DNA of 64,000 nt, from NCBI GenBank assembly GCA_002633025.1, contig NMRB01000014.1:511304-575303 (forward strand), given 5' to 3'. Positions 34,557 to 44,786 of the stretch are shown here, piece by piece. Each line of letters starts with the position of its first letter. Positions within the stretch are counted from its first letter, which is position 1. The DNA comes from Notospermus geniculatus (taxonomy: Eukaryota; Nemertea; Pilidiophora; Heteronemertea; Lineidae). Below the pieces are notes generated by a model. The model saw nothing but the letters and a program-made list of their open reading frames with translations, was not told the origin of the DNA and did not search any database. The translations under genes were made by a program, and so were the position numbers.

Positions 34557-36693
34557 CATTTGTAATTTGTGTCCATTATTGCTGTACATTGCCTTGGTAT
34601 GCAATTTGCGAGGAAGAGATTTTGCCCGAAGAATCAGTTTCAATTTTTGCCACCAGGTGAACTGACGAGGAAATAGCGACAGGTCAGCTTTAAAACTGTC
34701 ACGAAAGGTGCGTGAAAACAACAGCTGATCTGATTGGACCGTTCGCCCGTGCCGGCCAATCAGAAGTATTGTAACAGTATTTCCTTAGTTTCCGAAACAA
34801 CATGGTGGACGGGGAGCAAAACACTTGCAGATTGCACATCTTTGAATAAACACATTTTATCAGATGAGGTATGAGGGTTATGATGTTTTGTTGATGCCCA
34901 CCGATGGGCATGACATCAGTCAGATATTAGGGCATCCTGCTATGCTTTGACTGAGCATGCTGAGTTCAGATCAATCATGATCATGCTCATCATCAACAAT
35001 CATCAGCAGGCAGGCAGGCCACAGCATCAGCATGTCTGCATGACTGACTGCACTGTCAGTGTCACTGACACAACAGCACAGCACTCGCTCTCGACAGGAC
35101 AGCCATGACAGCAGTCTCCACAAGGCACAAATCACATGTCATGCCACTCACTCGAATAAACTTCAACGGGACAACGACTGCAGTAAAAATTTGAATGAAC
35201 GGGTCGGTTAGGGCCTAGGCAGGCCTACCATTAGCCCATAGGACCTAGCCTAGGCCTAGACTCATTGTAGGTCTAGGCCTACTCCATCGGCATAGGCTAG
35301 CCAGAGCAGAGCCGAGCCCGACAATGCCCAGATGCCCGAGGCCAATGATCAATGATGATGTGGAATAGCACGTGTTGTGTTGACAGGCCTATGCATGAGT
35401 ATGGTTACTAGCTGTTCTGTTGCTCATGTCACATTAATTCATGTCATTGGGCTTATTATTGTATTGGCAATAAAAACTAACTTTATTTTCTTGCAGTTCA
35501 GTCTCAAGAATCGATGGATGTAGAAATCAGTGCTTCTTTGACAATCACTCTTCTGTTCTTATTCAAGTTTGCTTGGAGTGCGAGGATTCGCCTACCAGTT
35601 TTTTCCTGCATTTTTACCACCATTTGTAATTTGTGTCCATTATTGCTGTACATTGCCTTGGTATGCAATTTGCGAGGAAGAGATTTCGCCCGAAGAATCA
35701 GTTTCAATTTTGGCACCAGGTGAACTGACGAGGAAATAGCGACAGGTCAGCTTTAAAACTGTCACGAAAGGTGCGTGAAAACAACAGCTGATCTGATTGG
35801 ACCGTTCGCCCGTGCCGGCCAATCAGAAGTATTGTAACAGTATTTCCTTGGTTTCCGAAACAACATGGTGGACGGGGAGCAAAACACTTCATGCACTTGC
35901 GCCAGATTGCACATCTTTGAATAAACACATTTTATCAGATGAGGTATGAGGGTTATGATGTTTTGTTGATGCCCACCGATGGGCATGACATCAGTCAGAT
36001 ATTAGGGCATCCTGCTATGCTTTGACTGAGCATGCTGAGTTCAGATCATGATCATGCTCATCATCAACAACAACAACAATCAGCAGGCAGGCAGGCCACA
36101 TCACAGCATCAGCATGTCTGCATGACTGCACTGTCAGTGTCACTGACACAACAGCACAGCACTCGCTCTCGACAGGACAGCCATGACAGCAGCCTCCACA
36201 AGGCACAAATCACATGTCATGCCACTCACTCGACATTCTCGAATCAACTTCAACGGGACAACGACTGCAGTAAAAATTTGAATGAACGGGTCGGTTAGGG
36301 CCTAGGCAGGCCTACCATAGGACCTAGACTCATTGTAGGTCTAGGCCTACTCCATCGGCATAGGCTAGCCAGAGCAGAGCAGAGCCCGACAATGCCCAGA
36401 TGCCCGAGGCCAATGATCATTGATGATGTGGAATAGCACGTGTTGTGTTGACAGTAGGCCTACGGTATGCATGAGTATGGTTACTAGCTGTTCTGTTGCT
36501 CATGTCACATTAATTCATGTCATTGGGCTTATTATTGTATTGGCAATAAAAACTAACTTTATTTTCTTGCAGTTCAGTCTCAAGAATCGATGGATGTAGA
36601 AGTCAGTGCTTCTTTGACAATCACTCTTCTGTTCTTATTCAAGTTTGCTTGGAGTGCGAGGATTCGCCTACCAGTTTTTTCCTGCATTTTTAC
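34557..36693. repeat. 1.06-kb tandem duplication upstream of the ankyrin gene
   Basis: Copy A (about 34557-35620) and copy B (about 35621-36693) are nearly identical with small indels. Each holds a CCAAT-containing block (cggccaatcagaag) followed by acaacATGGTGGACGGGGAG, a GATGAG|GTATGA donor, a GGCCTA-rich stretch and the acceptor ttattttcttgcag followed by the same candidate 5' non-coding exon (35497 and 36571). Each copy therefore looks like a promoter plus first exons of the downstream gene. The ORFs here are duplicated shadows. Confidence 0.88.
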
Positions 36694-36948
36694 CTTTCTG
36701 TTCGGCTGCTAGGAAAATAACTGGACTTTGCTCTCTTGTAGTTATCCGCTCACGTGTCTTCATGCAATATATTTGGAATTATTCTTCTGAGTCGGGTGTG
36801 AAGAGTTCCCTTTCTCACCTACTGTCATTCTTCTTCCGTCTTGCTTGGAATGTGAAGCTAAAGATTCCTTGGATAATTACTGTTGTTATGTTAGCCTGTG
36901 ATGTTAGAGTACGATTGGAAATAGACTTGTTTGTCTGACGAAAAAAAG

Positions 36949-39377
36949 ATGAGTCGAGGGGTGAGGGATCTGCGTGACTTGATTTGTGTATCAAGACTAA
37001 CTTATCGTGAAAGTGATGAGGAAATATTTAGTGATGATGACAGGTTGGCTAGAGATTTCAATGCAATGGCTCTCTCAAGGGACTTGGCTGACAGCAGGGA
37101 GAGCTCTGCCACATCAAACAAAAGTGCCAGCAGAGTCTCAGATTCTGGATTTGCCACAGGGATATCTCCTGAACAAGAAACACTAACATCGCAGACTTTG
37201 AAGGAAGAACCAAATGGAAATAGACAGAAGACAAACAATAGAAAGAAAAGAAAGAAGAAAAAGCCGCCTCAAGCACGGAGTGAGGTATCCATAGGACACG
37301 AGTTACCGAAACCCCCACCCTTGCCTCCTGTCAGGAGTAACAGCGTCATGAGCACAAGTTCAGATGAAGAAAGCCATGACATTACTACACCACTTCCAAG
37401 AAATGTACAAGTGGGTAGAAACAGAGTGGGTGGAATGTACAAACCGGATCAGAAAAGACCAAGAGATGGGAAATTTGATGACATAATGACTTATTTAGAT
37501 GCGACAGTTGTGGCTGAGTGGTTGTCACGAGCAAATGATATGGTGTCGGACCTTTCTCTTTGGTGTCACACTGGTGACAATTTCGTAAACTTTGCTCACT
37601 TCTATATCTCGGACTTCCCAGACATGCAGCGGCAAGAAATTCTTCGAATGGAATATGGAATATTCATGGATGAACTTGGTCTTGCCTACTCTGTTGGCCG
37701 AGAAAGTGGTAAAGTGAAATACTCGGACCTGACGTACTTGGCATCAGCTGTGCTTCGAGAATATCCTTCAAAACTCTTGAGTTCAAAGGGTACATTTCTT
37801 TTCCTGGATTATTTAGACACCTTATCTTCTGAGAAGGCTGAACCCTACAAGAAACTGCTCTCAGATGTGAAAGTGTCAACTGTCAACAAACAATATGCCC
37901 AGTGGTTGCTGGGCACCCGGGCATTTGCACTGGGAAGTCTCTGGTCTGCCATTGTCAACTTTTACAGGAAGCTCTTAGGAAGTGATGGTGCTTGGGGCGG
38001 AAATGTACCCTCATCTGCTGAGATGAAGACACTAACAAGGAAGGACAACACTCAGCATCGAGTTATGCAGGCTATGAGGTAAATGAGCATTTTAAAAAAT
38101 AGAGTAGGTACTGGTGCGTGCCATCCCCTGGTATCTCTCTCCACTACCGTAGTCTCCAGTCCATGATTGCATTTCGGAAAAGTAAAAATGCCTGTTTTGA
38201 TGTTGTGTATAGATGTGTTTTTTTGGTGATTTCCTCTTTTATCCTTTCCAGGAATGGGCATGTTGATGTCATCAACTACTTCATAAGAACTAAAAAGATA
38301 TCTTCTGACTACTTTGATGACCACCAAAGGACACTAGTGCATGCTGCTGTCATGCACAACAAGCCCAAGGTCCTGCAGTATCTTCTTACCCAGGTTAGAC
38401 TAATAATGTCTTGAATAATTGGCTGTCAATCAGAAGTTTTTGTATTTCAAAATAATCTGACGTGAGTAGCAACATTACATATCACAAGTTTCATTGCGTT
38501 TCCTTTCGGTCAATGACCTACATGTACTAACGCTTTTCATTTCAGTTGAATCCATGTCCAGATGTGAACATGCCAGCCAACACAGGAAACACTCCTCTCC
38601 ATGCTGCAGTGAATGCTGGCAGTTCGACTCTGGTCTCCATCTTGCTGAAACAAGGCAAAGCCTCTGTAAATGTCTTGAACAAGCAATGTGATAATGCCAC
38701 ACCTTTGCACATGGCAGCAATGCATGGTGAGTGGTTGAGCAGATAATAGCTGTAGTTCCACCTATCGAAAACCCCGTGTCAAACACGGGTTTCTTGTGCG
38801 TACACCTATTTTTTGCCGTGTCTAATAGACATGGCGAGCTCGCCGCCATGCAATTGCAATGTATTGAAAAGCCCGGGGAAGACACGGGTCTAAAAAACCC
38901 GGGGATTTTGGATAGGTGGAAGTACTGTACTGCTAAAATGTCCCTGTATGTTGGCCGTATATTAATTCTCCAGAGGAGATGAGGCAAGTGGCAAAATGTT
39001 GGAAGTTTGTGGGAAATAGTCCGACTACATGTCAAGCAGGACCAGTAACCCTGTGTTGGTTGTGGTTAGCTCAACTTAGCAGTTGTGTTTTAGCAAATTT
39101 CATACCATAAACAGCGTATTACAAATCTTGCCCACTTAGACACTTGAAGGCAACACCTGTCTGTGCTTAACACAGAATTATTATTTGAGTGATGTGCAGT
39201 GTAGATGCAATAACCTTTTTCTTTTCGATTTCAGGTCACATGGGTATTGTTGAAATGGTAGTAAATGCTGGTGCTGATGTGACCCTAAAGATGGGGAGTC
39301 TGACGGCTGCTGATATAGCTCGCGACTTTGATCATCTCGACATTGCAGAATTCATTGAATCCAAGGCAACAGATTAG
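36949..39377 (+). CDS. Ankyrin-repeat protein with an unassigned central domain
   Basis: Four exons, 36949-38078, 38252-38393, 38546-38726 and 39235-39377, all GT-AG and in phase, giving 531 residues. I chose ATG 36949 because an in-frame TAG lies at 36922-36924. Residues 1-160 are disordered, with a basic run (RKKRKKKK) and a proline run (PKPPPLPPV). Residues about 175-365 look folded and conserved (FDDIMTYLDATVVAEWLSRA, MEYGIFMDELGLAYSVG, KQYAQWLLGTRAFALGSLWS). Ankyrin repeats fill about 377-531 (NGHVDVINYF, TLVHAAVMHNKPKVLQYLL, TPLHAAVNAG, TPLHMAAMHGHMGIVEMV). The ankyrins probably bind a protein partner. I do not recognise a named orthologue; it is a different family from the ASB-like gene. 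Confidence 0.85.
38752..38931. mobile_element. MITE-like element in the third intron of the ankyrin gene
   Basis: About 180 bp with ends GTTCCACCTATCGAAAACCCC and the near complement. It starts 25 bases after the exon 3 donor. Inner CCCGTGT/ACACGGG and GGCGAGCTCGCC palindromes make it a compound hairpin. Confidence 0.72.
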
Positions 39378-39947
39378 ATGAGCCTTGCATTTACTGATTC
39401 AGTATCAGCAGAAATATATTGGAGTGATGCAGATTTCTGGTACCAAGTGTTGTCGTGTGGCCTTCACCAGTGGGGTATTGCTTCGTACCAGACACTTGAC
39501 AAATTTGTTGGAATATCAGTTAAAAAGTAAAGTGGTCTGTCTTTCTGGAGATATTTTCCCCTAGGTCGCATGGTTCATTTTCTTCCGTAAACCTTTTATT
39601 GGTGGGTCTGCTGTGACACAAGTTGCATAGGTTAGACAATAACATTCATGTACGGCCTACCCGTAGGTACAAAATGGCAGGTCGCATCTGTTGTCCTGTT
39701 AGGCTGTTGGTAGTGATTAGCTCATTCTGAGGGAGCTATTAGTTCCTTTCTCATCTTCAGGAGTCAGTTATGCATTCCATCAAATAAGATAGTTTCATTT
39801 CCAATGTTGTGGATTTTTGTTGTGAGCTATGTTACAAAACAAGCACAACTCATTCTGCATGCATTTCCTATTGTTGATATTGATGAAAAAGTGTGTGCTG
39901 TTCATTTGGCTGTAGGGGCTCACGGACATCATTCACAATACATGATA
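39378..39947 (+). other. 3' UTR and flank of the ankyrin gene
   Basis: No further exon is seen. I found no canonical AATAAA in this stretch. Confidence 0.35.
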
Positions 39948-40476
39948 CTTCCCCATTACTTCTGTGATTCCATAGCTACCATCATCAGTTTTAATGCTTT
40001 AATGACACCAGTGTCTGAACTAGGCCTACTTCCCCATTACTTATGTGATTCCGTAGCCAACCATCATCAGTTTTAATGCTTAATGACACCAGTGTCTGAA
40101 CTAGGCCTACTTCCCCATTACTTCTGTGATTCCGTAGCCAACCATCATCAGTTTTAATGCTTTAATGACACCAATGTCTGAACTAGGCCTACATGTACTT
40201 CCCCATTAGGCCTACAAATGTGTGATTCCATACATACAGCCAACCATCATCAGTTTTAATGCTTTAATGACAGCAGTGTCTGAACTAGGCCTACTTCCCC
40301 ATTACTTCTGTGATTCCATAGCCAACCATCATCAGTTTTAATGCTTTAATGACACTAGTGTCTGAAGTAAGCCTACTTCCCCATTAGGCCTACAAATGTG
40401 TGATTCCATACAGCCAACCATCATCAGTTTTAATGCTTTAATAATGACAGCAGTGTCTGAACTAGGCCTACTCCAA
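39948..40476. repeat. 81-bp minisatellite
   Basis: About six copies of a unit beginning CTTCCCCATTACTTCTGTGA and ending AACTAGGCCTA. Two or three copies carry an insert with AGGCCTACAAATGTGTGATT. It lies downstream of the ankyrin gene, possibly inside its 3' UTR. Confidence 0.88.
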
Positions 40477-42160
40477 AGTTTAGAGGATCCCTTGTAATAT
40501 CTTGGGAGTCAAACACTCATTCATCCTTGACTTGAGAGAGTTGGTGTTCAGCCCAATCTCATCTAAGAAATGTGGCACTTTACTTTAGATGTGTCTTCAG
40601 ACAACAGCCTTACATTAAAAGATTCCCACTCTATCTATGTTTTACCTGTCACCAAATTAAAATTGTTGTTGTTGTTTGATTGTTTGAGTGTTTGGATGTA
40701 ACTACCACTGTAAGTGAGATGAAATACATTTGACACTGGAACTATGGTCAAGTCAGATAATTTCGTTTGCGCAGCAGATCCCAGAGATTAGGACCATCAC
40801 CTTGGCCACATTGGTCAATAATGTTAATTTCCACAAGGTCCTAAATAACATGCTTTAACAAAAGAATGCACAGAACTAGATACCGATTTATATTATTATG
40901 CATTGGTCATCAATGCGCATAACACAACTCTACAATAGCTTATATTAACAGACCACATCCGCAGCCCGTACTAAGAGGTAGATAACGTTATATACTACAT
41001 TTGGAGAGATTTGCAATTGAAGAACAGAAAATTGATGAAGAATTCATCAATTTGTTCAACTTTCTCTAAAATATATGTAGAAGTAGATATTGTCCATCCT
41101 AATGGCGCATCTCTAAAAGGCCGTGTTATCCAATCCATACAATCATCAGAAAGTTACCGCCCACCGTTAGTCTAAAGTCACGCGTAAGTGGGGGGTTAGG
41201 TCTGAGGATGTCCGCAGCAGGCCTCCAACAGGGAAAGTTATCCCACTGACTTCGACTCCGGACTCTAATCTCGATTTCCGCATTGTTTGATAGTGATAGT
41301 GTAAATGGAAATCACACACGCTAGGAAATGTCCGTCTTGTTTACGGTCCGGCGGCGTCGTCGCAGTCTGGGTTGTTCAGGGACAGATACTCCATTGCTAC
41401 ACACGCCCTCATTGAGCTTCCCCTCCGTCCGGTAGATCGCCCGACTGTCTTACATCGGCCCGGGATAATCTGCGTCTGTAATCAAAGATATTTGAAACAG
41501 TATACATGTACTCACAACTCAAATACCAGGTTCCGAGATTGCCCCGCCTCTGCTGTCACGAAGAACGCATCGGCGACGGCAAGGAGGAGATTATCGACAG
41601 CTATAGTGATATGATAATTCTTTGTCATTATGCTATTCGTTGTCGATTTTTGTTAACGGGACACCTACCGTCTCGACCTCCACGAAACAGTCCGCTTCAT
41701 CTCTGCTCACCGGTGATTCAGTGTGCACATTGACCCCAGTGGGGCCCACAATATCAGGGTATTCACCTAAACTGCCCTGGAACGAGATGAGTGACGAGAT
41801 GACAAAAGTGGACTCTTATACGTATATCATTACGATCAGTATCACATTTTACTTGTAATTGCCGGAGATAGTTTCCAAAGTCAGGATGCAATATAGACTA
41901 TTGAGCACTAATTATAATCCCGTTGGAAAAAGTCACGTGCGTCCACACTCATTACTCCGCCCTGTCTCGGACTAAGTAGCTTATTTTCCCTTTTTAGTTG
42001 CTGGTAGCTATATTAGTCATGAAAATAAACTACTCGCACTGCAATTTGGTTGCAGTTTTTGATATAAAAAGATGTTTACAGATTTGAACACCAACGCCGC
42101 GGAAATTCGTTCGAAATGGACTTGCGTTTATTTACGTTTTAACGTTTAATGTCAAGTATT
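40477..42160. other. No supported gene
   Basis: 40.5-41.2 kb is AT-rich. 41.2-41.8 kb is GC-richer with several CpG and small ORFs on both strands, and could hold a promoter or an isolated exon; I could not support any specific gene. Confidence 0.35.
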
Positions 42161-42541
42161 AGGGAGTTTAAGAAACCAAACGATAAACGTCGGTTAACTT
42201 TACGACAACGTTATTTTTTAGACCGAAAATGCAAATATAATCCGGTGAATTCGCGGTATGAAAAATAACGTTGTAATATAATCCGGTGAATTCGCGGTAT
42301 GAAAAATAACGTTGTCGTAAAGTCGACGTTTATCGTTTGGTTTCCTAAACTCGGTTCTTTGAGTGACATTTTAGATAGATGGAACTAAACATTGAGGAAA
42401 TTCTTTGGTTACTCTATCTACTTTTATTATAGAAACACTGGAGAGAAAGGAGGAGAGGAGAGGAGAGGAGAGGAGAGAAAGCAAAAATACCACACTGTTT
42501 TTTTAAAGCATTAGACAAACAAATGTTTTCCTAAACTCCCT
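42161..42541. mobile_element. Compound inverted-repeat element
   Basis: It starts AGGGAGTTTAAGAAACCAAA. An almost perfect palindrome spans 42162-42355 (AACCAAACGATAAACGTCG and complement), with an internal direct repeat of about 39 bp (TATAATCCGGTGAATTCGCG twice, 42235 and 42278). A second copy of the terminal sequence (CCTAAACTCCCT) lies at 42530-42541 after about 170 bp that include a GGAGA simple repeat (42450-42478). It may be an element with a duplicated end. Confidence 0.7.
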
Positions 42542-43331
42542 AGTGCCTGTGCCAGGCGTAACACTAAATCACATGTAATCCCTTTTGCGGGACAAAAACG
42601 ATCTTGCATTTTAAATTATTCAAGTAGTGACGTGTTTTTTGTACTAAAGCCCAGATTTTCGGTCGTCATGACGTGCCTGTCTTTTTCTTTCGTCGCATTG
42701 CTAACTTATTAGGTAGACCTACATCATGACGTCATGAGATTCTCAGAATTCGGCACTCCTTCCTGTCATACCACCCGTGGACGTCATTCTTAACAGACTT
42801 GTTATTGTCACCCAATTACACCAATTACTGCTGCGAACACGCGCACTATGGGCATTTTTACGAAGCGACCTCACAGGTTGCTTGTAAATTTTAACAGTTA
42901 GAAAGGAATCTTGTGATTGACGCAAAGGTTAAAAATCTAATAAAACTACCAACGTGATAATGTGATATATCATGTATGTTGAGAAGAACAAGAAGCCTTT
43001 GGTATTTTTATTGATGTCAAACAAATTATCTCGTTACTTTGGTTAACCCAAGAGATAAGTTACAATGTACACATGTAGAATATCATTATTTGCAAGCTCG
43101 CATCTTTTCGCAAAAACGAGTGTTGACGTTCTGTCAAGGTCGTCAATGATGGAAATATGTGCACATTCTAACCTCATTAGGGCAAACTCCGACGAAATTC
43201 TGGGGTATACAAGGCCATGGATACTGCTGAATGTACTCTTACAGTCGGTCTGGGCCGACCAAACTTTCGTTTTCCCCGTCTTAAATCGTTCCTCAAGAGA
43301 GACGAAATGTGGGGAAGTAGAAAAAGGTTAG
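42542..43331. other. No supported gene
   Basis: Non-coding by eye. A minus-strand segment near 43181-43233 has loose splice-like borders and two cysteines, but the support is too weak to call. Confidence 0.3.
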
Positions 43332-43723
43332 AGGCCGATTTCACAAAGCGCGTTGCGTGTAACTTCACTAACTGCACGCACTTCAGGCACGGATCCAGGA
43401 TTGACAGAAAGGGGGGGCGGAGCTCGACATCGCCCGCCGGACGTGGTGAGCACCGAAAGCACGAAGCCAAAACGGGGGGTCTGGCCCTCCCCCAGAAAAA
43501 TTTGACAATTTTAAGTGCTTTTAGATGCATTTTCCTGGCATCTGAGAGCAAAATACTTGAATTTTTATGTGATCGAATTTTTCTTGCTAAAAAAAATCAC
43601 TACTCTGCCAAAAATAGGGAGGGGGGGGGGCGTACGTCCCTTCCGCCCCCCTCTGGATCCGTGCCTGCACTTCCACCATGCATTTGACGAAGTTACATTA
43701 AACGCCCTTTGTGAAATCGGCCC
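43332..43723. mobile_element. Outer MITE-like element carrying a nested insertion
   Basis: The ends AGGCCGATTTCACAAAGCGC and the complement GTGAAATCGGCC form a TIR of about 40 bp, flanked by TAG on both sides. Without the inner insertion at 43385-43666 the element would be about 103 bp. Confidence 0.78.
43385..43666. mobile_element. Inner MITE-like element with GGATCC ends and target duplication
   Basis: 282 bp from AGGCACGGATCCAGG to its complement TCTGGATCCGTGCCT. It is flanked by an exact 7-bp direct repeat GCACTTC (43378-43384 and 43667-43673), the expected target-site duplication. The interior carries G and C runs. A fragment of the same end (ggtcggatccagggggg) occurs at 50203-50224. 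Confidence 0.88.
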
Positions 43724-43890
43724 TAGATGTTTATGTTGTTCATTCACGAACCTGCCAGCTTCAATCGAAAATAATTTGTTTCTATAGCGTGCCTCCAATC
43801 ACGCTTCCTTTCAGTGTTTCGAGAGTATATCGGGGTGGATGACCGTAGCGCTAATTGACTTTTGGCATAAGCAAAACGAAGGGTTTCTAG

Positions 43891-44159
43891 GGAGGTTTCG
43901 CAAATCTTACGAAACACGAAGTACGAAATACGAAATTGGATTTCACTTCCATGACGTAATGTATTTCAGAACAGGGTTGGTACCACAAATATCGCCTGCA
44001 CCATAACTCTCTCGGTCTTACGTGATATGCTAAAAGATGCATCGGCAGCGGGGACATTTTGTGGTTAGCAACCATCTCCAGAAATACATTAGGTTTTGGA
44101 AATGAAGTTGAATTTCGTATTTCGTACTTCGTGTTTCGTCAGCAGATTTGCGAAACCTC
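43891..44159. mobile_element. MITE-like element with about 50-bp inverted repeats
   Basis: Starts GGAGGTTTCGCAAATCTTAC and ends in the near complement. Both arms carry ACGAAACACGAAGTACGAAA-type short tandem units. Non-coding. Confidence 0.82.
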
Positions 44160-44292
44160 GCTATTGTCTTAATAGCGTTACTACAAATGTAGTAGTAATA
44201 CTACGCTCGCGTGCCCAACTTCGCCAGGATCGAGATGATCAAAAGACAGGCCCAATTCAATTTTAATCACGGACGTAAAAAAGTGAACTTAC

Positions 44293-44424
44293 GGCTGATC
44301 CCTGTGTATTTCTTTTCTGTCGATTCCTAGTGTTGACAATCTTTTCCTTAATGAAAACTGCATCGCTGATGACAGCGAAGGCGGTGACCATCAATACCAA
44401 CGATAACGCCCAACTGTCGCCCAT
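44293..44424 (-). CDS. Candidate first coding exon of a secreted protein (partial)
   Basis: ATG at 44424 to a strong donor (GCC|GTAAGT), 44 codons ending in phase 0. The peptide MGDSWALSLVLMVTAFAVIS looks like a signal peptide, followed by DAVFIKEKIVNTRNRQKRNT with a furin-like RQKR site. This would suit a processed secreted factor. I could not find a convincing second exon at lower coordinates, so the product is unknown and the exon itself may be fortuitous. Confidence 0.35.
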
Positions 44425-44737
44425 GCTGATTGGCTCTGTAAGTTGGAAAAAGGAATGTTGGTGCAGGATTAAAGAACAAAAAATGGGCAATGCAAGAAAA
44501 GATCCTTCACAAGCACGATGATACATGTAGTTAAATTTTGCATCCATCCGAATTGTATGACCGTCTTCTTCAAACACTGTGACGTATGGTGGACGTTTGA
44601 GTTTTAACACCATAATTATTTGAACGAAAAAGTCAGTTTGTGTATCAATATTCCGCCAAAAGCATCTGCACAGAGAGCCTGATGAAATGCGTATATTATA
44701 TGCAAGCGAGCGACCGGCGGGCCGCGGGGTGTGTACC
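44425..44737. other. Flank of the candidate signal-peptide exon
   Basis: A minus-strand frame continues through here without a known domain; I treat it as non-coding. Confidence 0.3.
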
Positions 44738-44786
44738 AAACAGAAAGATGAAAAAGATCATTAATATCTTTTTCATCTTTCTGTTT
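44738..44786. repeat. Perfect 21-bp inverted repeat with 7-nt loop
   Basis: The arms 44738-44758 (AAACAGAAAGATGAAAAAGA...) and 44766-44786 are exact complements separated by CATTAAT. The flanking sequence is not repetitive. Confidence 0.85.

Noticed and set aside
39948-40476. CRISPR-like array
   Set aside because: The units are contiguous 81-bp tandem repeats with no unique spacers, in a eukaryotic genome; it is a minisatellite.
41328-44424. Reading the minus strand from 44424 down to a basic C-terminus near 41340 as an R-spondin-like secreted factor
   Set aside because: No cysteine-rich furin-like or thrombospondin exon was found between them, and intron phases could not be joined.
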